From: a virus
Strand: one strand, 5' to 3'
Length of the DNA: 36,747 bases
Virus record (IMG/VR): IMGVR_UViG_3300010430_000241
Location: 1 to 36,747 of that record
Under the pieces are notes generated by a model. That model did not search any database, was not told the origin of the DNA, and worked only from the letters and a program-made list of their open reading frames with translations. The position numbers and the translations under genes are program-made. Shown in pieces: positions 1-7,495 of this stretch (the stretch's first letter is position 1; each line of letters opens with the position of its first letter).

Positions 1-1920
1 GTGCAAGAAGACCAAAATTATAATGAAATACTTGAAGCAGAATTGAAGGATAATGGAGAAATGATCAAATGGGAAGATATGTCCATGGAAGACATATTCC
101 TAGAGGGACTCAGTTCATTGGGTGAAGCAGATTATAAAGAAGTTATTTCTGAATTTGACTCAATAGCTTGGATAGAAACTAACCGTACAATTAAGGGTAG
201 ACCATTTAGTTTTGATAAGAGAAATTATCTACTTGATATCTATAGAGATGAATCTAGACACTTGATAATTTATAAGGGTCGACAAGTTGAAATGACTGAG
301 TTTGCAATCAATTGGTGTTTATGGAAATTATGGAAACATCCATATACTGCGGCACTTCATACGTTCCCACGTGACAAACAGGTGTTGCGCGTTAGTAAAC
401 AAAGGATACAGCCTGCAATTAAAGATAGTAAAAAATTGACTGCATGGAAGTCACCTGAAAGTGATCAAAGAATGATCAAATTTGAGAAAATGGCTAATCC
501 AGATACAGGACTTATTCCTTACAACTTCTTGGTTATGGGAGGTACATGGGAGGGTGCTGGTGGTGAAGCTGGGGATGCCGCTCGTGGACTTACTATAGAT
601 TTCACAGTATATGATGAACGTCAGGATCATCCCAATGATGTTGAGGCAGTAGTTGGTGAAGCTATGTCCCATAGTGAATTCAAAAAGTCATTAACATTAG
701 GAACCCCTAAATTGCCAGGCACCCAATTTGATGAGGAATGGGAATCTAGTACGAAACAATTCTGGATGAATACTTGTGAACATTGTGGCATGGTACAGAC
801 CATGACAATGGAAAATATACTTAAATGTGATGAACATAAAATAGAATTAATTATTGCAGGTGAGGATCAAGAATACTATTATGGATGTCGTAGATGTTTC
901 AAACCTATTAATAGAGTAGATGGATTTTGGAAAGAAACTAATCCTCAACGTAGAGCACCATATAGTGGATATCATATTAGTCAACTTATAGTATCATGGA
1001 TCAGCGCTCAAGAGATAATGGATAAATACATATCTGTTAAATATACTAAGCGTAAATTCTTTAATGAGGTTCTTGGGCTTGCATATGGTGGAGATGATAT
1101 ACCTATTACGCAAGAAGCCATGAATAAACTATACAAGAATGATTATGGATTGTATGATCATGAGAATGAAAAACTCTATGTCGGTATTGACTGGGGTAAA
1201 ACTTCATGGATTTGGGTACAGAAAAAGACTGAAAATGGTATACAGCCAATAATGATTGATTACTGTGATGATAAGAGAACTAATAAACATGCATCTATCT
1301 TTGCACAGAAATTGAAACCATATGCTCAATACATCAAGTGCGTTGTAAACGATGCTGGACCGGACATTACGAGACATCAAACGTTGGGCGAAGAGCTGGT
1401 TAAAATTGGGATTCACGCACCTGTATACGCCTGTTACTACGCCCAGCCACCTGCTAAGGTTGATACGAAATTCAACGACAAGGAAGGTATTGTATCTGCA
1501 GGTAGATCTGAGTATATTGAAATGGTATCGAAAGAAATTGAAACGGAACAATTAATACTTCCAGGTAAATTGAAAGATACTCCTATTATGACATTGGTTG
1601 ATACTCACTTTACTTGCCTAAGTTCAGAACGTATTAAAAGAGACAATGGACAAGAATTTATTATTTATCATAACTCCGGAGATGATCATTTACTACATGC
1701 TAAGATATATTGTAATGTAGCTATGATGTCAGATGTGGATTTACAGCATGTCGGTAGTAGTGCTTCTAATTTCCAGAATAATAACAAAGCTAATATTCAA
1801 AGTACATCAAATAGATCGAAAGATTTATATGGATTATTGAAAACAACTATAAAACCTAAGAAACAGGCCGCAAATTCAGTACAATTTGGCAGGTCTAATA
1901 GAAGGAGGGGTCTACGTTAA
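1..1920 (+). CDS. terL: Terminase large subunit (DNA packaging ATPase/nuclease)
   Basis: This is the packaging motor that pumps DNA into the prohead through the portal and cuts the concatemer. The ATPase domain shows a deviant Walker A-like loop, KGRQVEMTE, at about residues 92-100, a Walker B strand FTVYDE near 201-206 and a coupling-type TLGTPKLPG near 232-240. A four-Cys zinc ribbon (C259, C262, C296, C299) is inserted between the ATPase and nuclease domains, as in GpA-like large terminases. The RNase H-like nuclease domain begins at VGIDWGK (Asp397), with later acidic residues in NDAGPD and SGDDHLLHAK. The frame opens with GTG at base 1, so its ribosome binding site is outside the window and a slightly longer protein cannot be excluded. 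The stop codon overlaps the portal start (TAATG). At 639 residues the length suits a large terminase. No small terminase gene is visible here. Confidence 0.9.
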   Translation: MQEDQNYNEILEAELKDNGEMIKWEDMSMEDIFLEGLSSLGEADYKEVISEFDSIAWIETNRTIKGRPFSFDKRNYLLDIYRDESRHLIIYKGRQVEMTEFAINWCLWKLWKHPYTAALHTFPRDKQVLRVSKQRIQPAIKDSKKLTAWKSPESDQRMIKFEKMANPDTGLIPYNFLVMGGTWEGAGGEAGDAARGLTIDFTVYDERQDHPNDVEAVVGEAMSHSEFKKSLTLGTPKLPGTQFDEEWESSTKQFWMNTCEHCGMVQTMTMENILKCDEHKIELIIAGEDQEYYYGCRRCFKPINRVDGFWKETNPQRRAPYSGYHISQLIVSWISAQEIMDKYISVKYTKRKFFNEVLGLAYGGDDIPITQEAMNKLYKNDYGLYDHENEKLYVGIDWGKTSWIWVQKKTENGIQPIMIDYCDDKRTNKHASIFAQKLKPYAQYIKCVVNDAGPDITRHQTLGEELVKIGIHAPVYACYYAQPPAKVDTKFNDKEGIVSAGRSEYIEMVSKEIETEQLILPGKLKDTPIMTLVDTHFTCLSSERIKRDNGQEFIIYHNSGDDHLLHAKIYCNVAMMSDVDLQHVGSSASNFQNNNKANIQSTSNRSKDLYGLLKTTIKPKKQAANSVQFGRSNRRRGLR

Positions 1921-3452
1921 TGGGACATCATGTTGAACTTAATGGAACATCGGTCGGGGTATTCGATCCAAGTACAGGAAAGGTCCAATACCACAATGAA
2001 ATATTTGAAGAAAAGGTAAGTGAGATCATAGCAGGCCAGAGTGCTGGTCAAGATTTCACTCAAGCATTCGCACGTGTACGTGTAGTATATAAGTGGGATA
2101 GAAACAGGGCTAGAAACAATGATACAATATTTGCTGAATGGAAGGGAAATCCACTTATGGCAAATAGAGTACGCATTCTGAATTCTATGATATTTGGTCG
2201 AGGATTTTCATACACATATGATAAGACCACAAAGGAAACTATAGATAGGTTCTGGCGAATCAACAAACTATCGAAGAAACTCAACAAATTAGGAGCGGAT
2301 TCTCAGCTATATGGTGAAGTATTTATGGCACTTACTCCACAGCGTTCTGGAGATGTTTTAGTTACCATCTATGAATCTGGAAATGTCGAAATAGATACTC
2401 ACCCATCATCTGTTGATCTTATAAACTTCTATGGAGTAGCTTACAGAGATGAAGAAAAATCAGAAGATGTTTATTTGAAATTCAAACCACTCGACACATA
2501 TCTTATGGAATATGAGATGCAACAATCAGTGGTCGGAAATGCAGTCAGAAAAGTTCGAAGTGCATTAGGATTAGGTTCCGTAAGACTTTCGGGATTTGAT
2601 GGAATAATGGTACACCTTCCATTTAATAATTCAAGTGCAGAAGCACATGGTACAAGTGATTTCAGACAAGCTTATCCATATTTAAATGATTATTCAGAAT
2701 TCTTAAGTGATCGCTTAGATATTCATCATAGATATGCTAGTCCAGCTTATGATATCACAATAGATACAGAAGATCCTCAGAAAATACAAGATCGTATCAG
2801 CGAATTAGTGAATTTTAATCATGGAGATAATCCAGTACACAATAATAAGGAAACATGGAAGATGTTAGAATGGTCTGGTAATACTCCAGATTCACAAGAG
2901 GATGCTGGAGAATTAAAGGGCATGATTTGCGCTGGTATGAGTATGCCAGAACATATTCTCTTTTGTAGAAGTGATGGTGATAATGATGATGCAACAGATT
3001 ATGCACTCAATAAGCTGGCAGAGGATAGACAAGATAGCTATGGTGATATGTTTACTGATATCCACAAATTCGTGGGAATTGTTGGAGGAATTGAGCCATC
3101 TGCTATAGATGCAGGTAGATTGATATTCCCAGAAGTATCAACAATGTCTGAGAAAGTTAAAGCAGAAACTTATGTACTTAAAGTTGGCGCTAAGATTGTA
3201 TCACGTGAAACAGCGGCATATAATTGTGGTCATGATTGGGATCTTGAAAGTGAACGAATACTCGAAGAAATTAGGGTTTTAGGAGATCCGCGTGAGAGTT
3301 CAAGCGTACAGGGTACTCAAGATGGACGTGATAATACGAGACTTAATTCAGGTCAAGATGGTGCCAATACAGATAGTACACCCAACCCAAACACAGTTCA
3401 AACAGATTCAGTAGCTCAGGGATCTGATCGTAGGCAGTCAAGAAGTGAATAG
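1920..3452 (+). CDS. Portal protein
   Basis: This is the dodecameric ring at the capsid vertex through which DNA enters and leaves and on which the neck and tail are built. The call rests on position directly after the large terminase, the 510-residue length, and a portal-like pattern: a mixed N-terminal region, a central stretch with FYGVAYRDEEKSEDVYLKF and IMVHLPFNNSS, a helical segment rich in aromatic and acidic residues (SDFRQAYPYLNDYSEFLSDRLD), then a polar tail. The last 55 or so residues are rich in Gln, Ser, Asn and Gly and look disordered, as is common for portal C-termini. The start codon overlaps the terminase stop (TAATG) and a GGAGG lies 8-12 bases upstream within the terminase frame (aagGAGGggtc), so translation is probably coupled. 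No single motif is diagnostic; a distant portal family is the likeliest reading. Confidence 0.8.
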   Translation: MGHHVELNGTSVGVFDPSTGKVQYHNEIFEEKVSEIIAGQSAGQDFTQAFARVRVVYKWDRNRARNNDTIFAEWKGNPLMANRVRILNSMIFGRGFSYTYDKTTKETIDRFWRINKLSKKLNKLGADSQLYGEVFMALTPQRSGDVLVTIYESGNVEIDTHPSSVDLINFYGVAYRDEEKSEDVYLKFKPLDTYLMEYEMQQSVVGNAVRKVRSALGLGSVRLSGFDGIMVHLPFNNSSAEAHGTSDFRQAYPYLNDYSEFLSDRLDIHHRYASPAYDITIDTEDPQKIQDRISELVNFNHGDNPVHNNKETWKMLEWSGNTPDSQEDAGELKGMICAGMSMPEHILFCRSDGDNDDATDYALNKLAEDRQDSYGDMFTDIHKFVGIVGGIEPSAIDAGRLIFPEVSTMSEKVKAETYVLKVGAKIVSRETAAYNCGHDWDLESERILEEIRVLGDPRESSSVQGTQDGRDNTRLNSGQDGANTDSTPNPNTVQTDSVAQGSDRRQSRSE

Positions 3453-3462
3453 GAGGCATGGA

Positions 3463-3687
3463 ATGGGAGAACAAGATGGTAAACCGAATATTGAAATTAT
3501 TGCAGATGATCCACAGTTAACATCGTATGTAGTTAAGTCATCAATCAAGTTTCAAGTAGGTGTGACAGTAGCTATTGCAATCGTTGCGGCGATTCTCACC
3601 TATAAAACTGGATCTGCGGACAATGTTGCAGTAGGTTCACTAATCACACTAGCAACTGGACTTGGGATGGAATATAAAACTAAATAG
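3463..3687 (+). CDS. Small membrane protein of unknown function in the packaging module
   Basis: This 74-residue protein has a charged N-terminus (MGEQDGKPNIEIIADDPQ), a strong hydrophobic segment (VGVTVAIAIVAAILTY), a short polar turn (KTGSADN) and a second moderately hydrophobic stretch (VAVGSLITLATGLGM), so one or two membrane helices are expected. I chose the ATG at 3463 because AGGAGG at 3451-3456 sits six bases ahead; the in-frame GTG at 3445 would place that site inside the gene. The gene starts 10 bases after the portal stop and ends just before a hairpin terminator, so it closes the terminase-portal transcript. It resembles small holin-like proteins in size, but a better holin lies in the lysis module and membrane proteins are unusual between portal and protease genes. 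Function unknown. Confidence 0.65.
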   Translation: MGEQDGKPNIEIIADDPQLTSYVVKSSIKFQVGVTVAIAIVAAILTYKTGSADNVAVGSLITLATGLGMEYKTK

Positions 3688-3702
3688 CACCGAACATAGA
3701 AA

Positions 3703-3729
3703 GAGCACCCTCAATTAAGATGGGTGCTC
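3703..3729 (+). terminator. Hairpin terminator after the portal/membrane-protein genes
   Basis: An 8-bp perfect stem (GAGCACCC / GGGTGCTC) with an 11-base A/T-rich loop follows the small membrane-protein stop by 15 bases. The downstream bases (AATCTGTATTTAT) are T-rich but not a clean T run, so termination may be partial. Confidence 0.65.
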
Positions 3730-3960
3730 AATCTGTATTTATATGAAGATGCAGAACGGGCGCGATAATATTGTTACTCTGGTAACCACCATTCCCTAAG
3801 GTAATGTGACTATTGGTCCTTTGTGATATTTCTTCTTCTTTTTTTATTTAAGTTACTTGAATTTATTTGGTTTTGATCTTCTTCTGTTGATTAGTCTGTT
3901 GCAAGCTTGCTTGCGAAACAGCGGCGAAAATTTGATTTTCGTTCGACTTTCCCTGTTCCC

Positions 3961-3994
3961 TTGACCTTATCCTTTGACCCCGTTGCCTTTGACC
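3961..3994 (+). repeat. Three direct copies of TTGACC
   Basis: TTGACC occurs at 3961-3966, 3974-3979 and 3989-3994, each preceded by C/T-rich bases (CCCTTGACC, CCTTTGACC, CCTTTGACC), with start-to-start distances of 13 and 15. Each copy resembles a sigma-70 -35 box (TTGACA), but no good -10 box follows at 16-18 bases, so protein-binding sites are as plausible as promoters. Confidence 0.4.
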
Positions 3995-4095
3995 TTCATG
4001 CTTCAAATCGATTCTTTATTGTTTGCTTATTCGTTTGAGGGACTGTTAATAATAGGCGATTCGAGAGGCAAGAAAACTGCCGATATTTCTATCAT

Positions 4096-4124
4096 TTTAT
4101 TGTGTTGGTTGCGATTACTATAAT
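4096..4124 (+). promoter_or_regulatory. Possible promoter for the head gene module
   Basis: A perfect TATAAT at 4119-4124 lies 17 bases after TTTATT (4096-4101), a weak -35 match, and about 57 bases before the protease start. Because a terminator closes the previous transcript, a promoter is needed somewhere in this gap. If late transcription uses the phage-encoded sigma-like factor, the real element may look different. Confidence 0.35.
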
Positions 4125-4181
4125 CTTCGCGTATATTCGCACACATGGTGCGTATGAAAATAAAAAGGAGGGAGGCAACTT

Positions 4182-5384
4182 ATGCCAGATGATATTAAAG
4201 ATCTATTAAGAATTTCAGAACAACTGGGCATCACGGGTTCAGTTATTGGTATTGAAGATGAACAATCAATAAATATACCAATTGATGAGCGATTAGACAT
4301 AGACCAAATTGTTGTAGATGGTGACACTAAGCCAGTATTTGTTATCGTAGAAACAGTAAGATCGGATACAGCATCACGTAACGGTCGATTATTTACTGAA
4401 CGTTCGGTAATGGATATACACAATCAGACTCCTGGAACAATGGGGTATCTTGGACATCCTGATCCATCTAGGGTCGGATTTGAATTTCGTGATCCACAAT
4501 CTATCTTTGTAGGTTCGATCTTAGAGACAGAGGGTGGAATTTTACGTGCAATATCTAAGGCCTACATTTTCCCTGAATCGCCGCTGAGGCAATGGGTACC
4601 AGCATCAATCGCCGCTGGAAATCCAATTGGAGTTTCAGTTTTCGGAGATGGTCAAGGTAGACCTGATCCAATCTCGGGTAATGTTATCATTGAGAGGATG
4701 CATAACCTAGAATCAATAGATTGGACCAACCCTGGCACTCAAGGAATGCTAAATTCCGAATCACTAAATGTCGTAAATGAAATGGACCAAAATGGTCAAA
4801 ATAATCAAGGAGGTAGTAAGGATATGGAAGTTGGAGTAAAACTCGACACTATTACAATTGCTGAATTAAAGCAAGCTAATCCTACAATCGTTGACAACAT
4901 TATTGCTAATATCTCGATTGCAGAATTACAGCAACACAATCCAAAAGTTGTAGAGAAAATCCAAGATGAAGTTAAAGTTTCTGAGATTTCACTTACCCTT
5001 AATGGTGAAGAAAAGAAAGTATCATTGAAAGATGTACAATCTCATATCGACGCAAGAGATATCGTAATCAAAGAAATGACAAATGATAAGATTGCAACTG
5101 AAATGGCAGGTCTTGTTGAAACTAAGATTACTGAGCTAGTTGAAGAAGATTATCGTGATGCTGTTAAAAATCGCGTAACAAAGAACAATTATGCTGATGA
5201 AGCATCTTTAGTTGCGGCTATTAATGAAGAAGTGACATTTATTGCTGAATTAGCTGGTAATATGGGTCCTGACTTTAAGAAGCCAAAAGGTAATCCACAA
5301 CGTAAAAATACTGGCGACGATGCATCTGCGATTGCTAATGGCATTTTAGCAGGTCTTGGCGTTAAAACAGGTAAGGAGGCATAA
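4182..5384 (+). CDS. Prohead protease fused to a scaffold domain
   Basis: The N-terminal ~200 residues are a prohead maturation protease of the T4 gp21-like/S78-like serine type: the conserved His is in GYLGHPD (His92), the nucleophile in IGVSVFG (Ser152), and a SIDWTNPGTQG segment (Asp180) fits the usual third catalytic position. A Gln/Asn/Gly-rich linker (about 200-213) leads to a charged, helical C-terminal half (about 215-400) ending in an Ala/Gly/Lys-rich tail, typical of a capsid scaffold. The protease cleaves scaffold and head proteins inside the prohead and is then itself degraded. The start has AAGGAGGGAGG eight or more bases upstream. The stop lies three bases before the decoration-protein gene. 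An internal in-frame start (4824) probably yields free scaffold; see the separate entry. Confidence 0.85.
   Translation: MPDDIKDLLRISEQLGITGSVIGIEDEQSINIPIDERLDIDQIVVDGDTKPVFVIVETVRSDTASRNGRLFTERSVMDIHNQTPGTMGYLGHPDPSRVGFEFRDPQSIFVGSILETEGGILRAISKAYIFPESPLRQWVPASIAAGNPIGVSVFGDGQGRPDPISGNVIIERMHNLESIDWTNPGTQGMLNSESLNVVNEMDQNGQNNQGGSKDMEVGVKLDTITIAELKQANPTIVDNIIANISIAELQQHNPKVVEKIQDEVKVSEISLTLNGEEKKVSLKDVQSHIDARDIVIKEMTNDKIATEMAGLVETKITELVEEDYRDAVKNRVTKNNYADEASLVAAINEEVTFIAELAGNMGPDFKKPKGNPQRKNTGDDASAIANGILAGLGVKTGKEA
4807..4813 (+). promoter_or_regulatory. Internal ribosome binding site for nested scaffold
   Basis: AAGGAGG lies ten bases before an in-frame ATG at 4824, inside the protease gene and exactly at the junction between the protease and scaffold halves. 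A strong Shine-Dalgarno site at a domain boundary is unlikely to be chance, although the Gly-Gly codons of the linker contribute to it. Confidence 0.6.
4824..5384 (+). CDS. Nested capsid scaffold protein (internal start in the protease gene)
   Basis: Translation from the internal ATG gives a 186-residue protein, the same frame and C-terminus as the protease. It starts MEVGVKLDTITIAELKQ and contains two similar segments, ITIAELKQANPTIVDNI and ISIAELQQHNPKVVEKI, followed by charged helices (KDVQSHIDARDIVIKEM, ETKITELVEEDYRDAV). It ends in a basic, Gly-rich and Ala-rich tail (KKPKGNPQRKNTGDD). This layout matches phages where scaffold is made in excess from a start inside the protease gene, as lambda Nu3 is made inside gene C. 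The evidence is the ribosome binding site, the start at a linker, and the composition; no protein data are available. If the internal start is unused, all scaffold would carry the protease domain. Confidence 0.55.
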   Translation: MEVGVKLDTITIAELKQANPTIVDNIIANISIAELQQHNPKVVEKIQDEVKVSEISLTLNGEEKKVSLKDVQSHIDARDIVIKEMTNDKIATEMAGLVETKITELVEEDYRDAVKNRVTKNNYADEASLVAAINEEVTFIAELAGNMGPDFKKPKGNPQRKNTGDDASAIANGILAGLGVKTGKEA

Positions 5385-5387
5385 TTT

Positions 5388-5789
5388 ATGGACAACTATA
5401 GATTAGGTGAAGGTAATTTAGTATCATCAGGTGAGCCAACATTCAACCCAGATGACCAATTCTTTCTAATTGCTAATGGAGCAATCAGTAAAGGAACATT
5501 TATCCAACTAGAAGGTTCAGCAGATGGTGAAGTTGAAACTGCGGCAGACAATGCGGCGGCTCCAATTGGTATTGCATTCTCTGATTATGCAGATAATGAG
5601 AGAGTTACTGCTGATACTAGAGCATATGCTTCTGTTACAGCTGTTGGAGCAGTAACACGTGGTGCTAAATTAGGTGTTGCGGCTGGTGGTCTTGTTAAGA
5701 CTTATGCATCAGGTGCATCAGTTGGTACTGCATTAAATACAGCGGCAGACACAGAAGAAGTACGTTTTGTAGTTAACATTCAAGTCTAA
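5388..5789 (+). CDS. Capsid decoration/head-fibre-like protein
   Basis: A 133-residue, beta-rich protein with no Cys, rich in Ala, Gly, Thr and Val. The pattern GAISKGTFIQLEGSADGEVETAADNAAAPIGIAFSDYADNERV is that of DUF2190-like capsid decoration proteins: a 'property list' beta fold where a value is imposed, shown as reusable, and then corrected. The position between the scaffold and the major capsid gene is the usual place for lambda gpD-like or DUF2190 proteins, which bind capsid threefold or pseudo-threefold sites and stabilise the expanded head. The start has AAGGAGG seven bases upstream. The family call is from pattern memory and moderate; the structural role is more certain. Confidence 0.65.
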   Translation: MDNYRLGEGNLVSSGEPTFNPDDQFFLIANGAISKGTFIQLEGSADGEVETAADNAAAPIGIAFSDYADNERVTADTRAYASVTAVGAVTRGAKLGVAAGGLVKTYASGASVGTALNTAADTEEVRFVVNIQV

Positions 5790-5808
5790 TTAATGGAGGT
5801 ATATGAGC

Positions 5809-6675
5809 ATGGGTAATCAAGCAATCGATTATAAGAACTTAAGAATTTCTGAATTACACACTCGAGCTGATTTTGCATCTATCATGACTCAAGTAATTAA
5901 TCCATTACTTTTGTCTGGTGTAACTGAGGAACCATCGCTTTTTGAGCAAATATTCAGAACATTCCAAGTAGGTAAATCTACTATTCAATTCCCATTCCTA
6001 GACGGTTTGGTAGTTGGTAAAATTACAGAAGGTGAAGAAATTCCATTCACTTATATTGGTTATGGAATCAAGACTATTACTGTAGAAGATTATGGTATTA
6101 GAGTTGGTTTTACACGTCAACAAATCCGTGAGGATGAACTTGATTTAATGAGATATACAGCCGAAGAGGTTGGTCGTGCTCATACTAGAACTAAAAATAT
6201 GGTTGCATTCGCGGCTCTTGAAGCTGGTGCAGGTAACTCTGCGGCGGCGGCAACTCCTGGCACATTAGCTCTTGTTGACATTCGTGCGGCTAAATTGGCT
6301 GGCTCAAAATTCGTAGAAGCTAACACAGGTATCTTCCGTCCAGTACAATTTACACATCTGATTGTAAATCAAGAACAACATGATGATCTATTACCAGTTG
6401 ACAATAATACTATTCCACCAGGAATTGTGTTAAATTTCGAAACTGGTGAAATCAGTGGTGTATTAGGTTTACGTTTAGTAATAACTAACTGGATTACTGC
6501 TGGTGTTGCATTAATTTTGCGTGCACAGGAGAGACTGTTATATCTTGTACGTGAATCGATCTCAATTGACAATGCTGAAGTTTTTGCAACGGCGGCCGAA
6601 GAAATTCGTACGATCGAAGCATTTGGTTTTGCAATTCTTGACTCGAATCACGTATATAAAATTACGGGAGCATAG
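5809..6675 (+). CDS. Major capsid protein
   Basis: This 288-residue protein follows the protease, scaffold and decoration genes, the standard slot for the shell subunit. It has an N-terminal helical arm (RISELHTRADFASIMTQVINPLL), a beta-rich extended-loop region (FPFLDGLVVGKITEGEEIPFTYIGYGIKTITVEDYGIRVGFTRQQI), a spine helix with DELDLMRYTAEEVGRAHTRTKNMVAFAAL, and a beta-rich C-terminal A-domain, which fits the HK97 fold. An alternative ATG lies six bases upstream at 5803, but GGAGG at 5795-5799 is only three bases from it and nine from 5809, so I prefer 5809. The Ala-Ala runs are coded almost only with GCGGC (see findings). Exact family not recognised beyond HK97-like. Confidence 0.82.
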   Translation: MGNQAIDYKNLRISELHTRADFASIMTQVINPLLLSGVTEEPSLFEQIFRTFQVGKSTIQFPFLDGLVVGKITEGEEIPFTYIGYGIKTITVEDYGIRVGFTRQQIREDELDLMRYTAEEVGRAHTRTKNMVAFAALEAGAGNSAAAATPGTLALVDIRAAKLAGSKFVEANTGIFRPVQFTHLIVNQEQHDDLLPVDNNTIPPGIVLNFETGEISGVLGLRLVITNWITAGVALILRAQERLLYLVRESISIDNAEVFATAAEEIRTIEAFGFAILDSNHVYKITGA

Positions 6676-6687
6676 GAGGAATAGAAG

Positions 6688-7059
6688 ATGCCAGAAACTA
6701 ATAAAGAAAAAGCAACTACTCCAGCTGAAAAGCCGGAAGTTAAGCCAACTGCTAAACCTACTGCTAAAAATCCAATGGATGAAAAGCAATATTGTCATCT
6801 GATTACAATGGTACGTAGAGGCACATTCACAGACCGTAAAGGTCGTGTATGGCGTGGAGGTTCAAAACCAAAACATGTGCCAGCAATTTACAAAGGCGCA
6901 CTCAGTGAACGCCAAATCCATACGGATTTAAACCAAGAAGCATATCTTGAAAAGAATGATGACATCAGATGGATGGTAGATAACAATGAAATGACAATTT
7001 CTACTATCGATAAGCAAAAAGGTGAAAAATTCGAGCAACCAAATATCGAAGTTGAGTAA
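6688..7059 (+). CDS. Small head protein with Pro/Lys/Ala-rich N-terminus (unknown)
   Basis: A 123-residue protein whose first ~30 residues are low-complexity and basic (KPEVKPTAKPTAKNP), probably an extended arm, followed by a compact domain with MVRRGTFTDRKGRVWRGGSKPKHVPAIY and an acidic end. It sits between the major capsid gene and the first connector gene, where minor head proteins or neck-associated proteins are often found. The start is set by AGGAGG nine bases upstream. I do not recognise the family. The flexible arm plus compact domain would suit a capsid-binding or vertex protein, but this is inference from position only. Confidence 0.6.
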   Translation: MPETNKEKATTPAEKPEVKPTAKPTAKNPMDEKQYCHLITMVRRGTFTDRKGRVWRGGSKPKHVPAIYKGALSERQIHTDLNQEAYLEKNDDIRWMVDNNEMTISTIDKQKGEKFEQPNIEVE

Positions 7060-7072
7060 GGAGTGATGATTG

Positions 7073-7495
7073 ATGGCTGTTTCATTGGAAGATATTAAAG
7101 CCAGAGTACAGCATTTAGTCGATCGCATGAACAATCTCATAGCCGATGATCAAACAATTGATATCGATATCTGCGTATCACGTGCAATTGCTGATGCGCA
7201 GGTCGATATATCATCATTAGACCCTGATAGCAAGTTATTTTTAGCACTTGAGATCAGGGTCATGTACTATGTAGTATACGAAGCACGATTTACTATCATG
7301 CTAGATTTCCGCATAGATACAGGTAATGAAGGTCGTGAAATCGATAAGACTAAGAGACTGGATAATCTTAAAAAGACGATGGATGATTTAGATCGTCAGT
7401 ATAAAGTAGCAATTAATGCCGCTAGATCAGTATCTGGTATAGTGTCACTTAGTGGGCGTGATACTGTAGATCTAGGAGATATTAGTACAGGATGA
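7073..7495 (+). CDS. Head-tail connector (adaptor) protein
   Basis: A mostly helical 140-residue protein with acidic and hydrophobic helices (LEDIKARVQHLVDRMNNLI, CVSRAIADAQVDISSL, FLALEIRVMYYVVYEARFTIML, DKTKRLDNLKKTMDDLDRQY). This four-helix arrangement right after the capsid genes is typical of gp6/gp15-like adaptor proteins that dock under the portal. I start it at ATG 7073, nine bases after AAGGAG; a TTG three bases upstream is an unlikely alternative. The stop overlaps the next start (ATGA), so the two are probably coupled. No sequence motif is diagnostic. Confidence 0.62.
   Translation: MAVSLEDIKARVQHLVDRMNNLIADDQTIDIDICVSRAIADAQVDISSLDPDSKLFLALEIRVMYYVVYEARFTIMLDFRIDTGNEGREIDKTKRLDNLKKTMDDLDRQYKVAINAARSVSGIVSLSGRDTVDLGDISTG

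Larger units (their letters stand above)
3730..4181 (+). other. Non-coding, hairpin-rich leader region before the head genes
   Basis: About 450 bases with no credible gene on either strand. Features seen: a hairpin at 3773-3786 (GTTAC-TCTG-GTAAC); an imperfect hairpin around 3789-3805; a pyrimidine-rich tract at about 3829-3900; a palindrome GCAAGCTTGC at 3901-3910; a 7-bp hairpin at 3925-3941 (CGAAAAT-TTG-ATTTTCG); three copies of TTGACC at 3961, 3974 and 3989; and a small stem GCAC/GTGC at 4139-4151. The base composition differs from the flanking genes, with long pyrimidine runs on the + strand. It could be a 5' leader, a small structured RNA, a regulatory region for a phage sigma factor, or a packaging or replication signal. 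The sequence does not decide between these. Confidence 0.45.

Noticed and set aside
1204-1551. 115-codon - strand frame in the terminase gene
   Set aside because: Antisense shadow in a continuous, motif-bearing terminase frame.
3744-3800. 18-codon frame in the non-coding gap
   Set aside because: No ribosome binding site, very short, and crosses a hairpin.
3730-4181. Group I intron in the gap before the protease
   Set aside because: The portal and protease genes on either side are complete and unrelated, and I could not find the P/Q/R/S core elements by eye.
4118-4423. 101-codon - strand frame at the start of the protease gene
   Set aside because: No ribosome binding site; Ser-rich antisense shadow of the protease gene.
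6521-6802. 93-codon + strand frame across the end of the capsid gene
   Set aside because: Overlaps two well-supported genes in another frame; Leu/Arg-rich shadow sequence.
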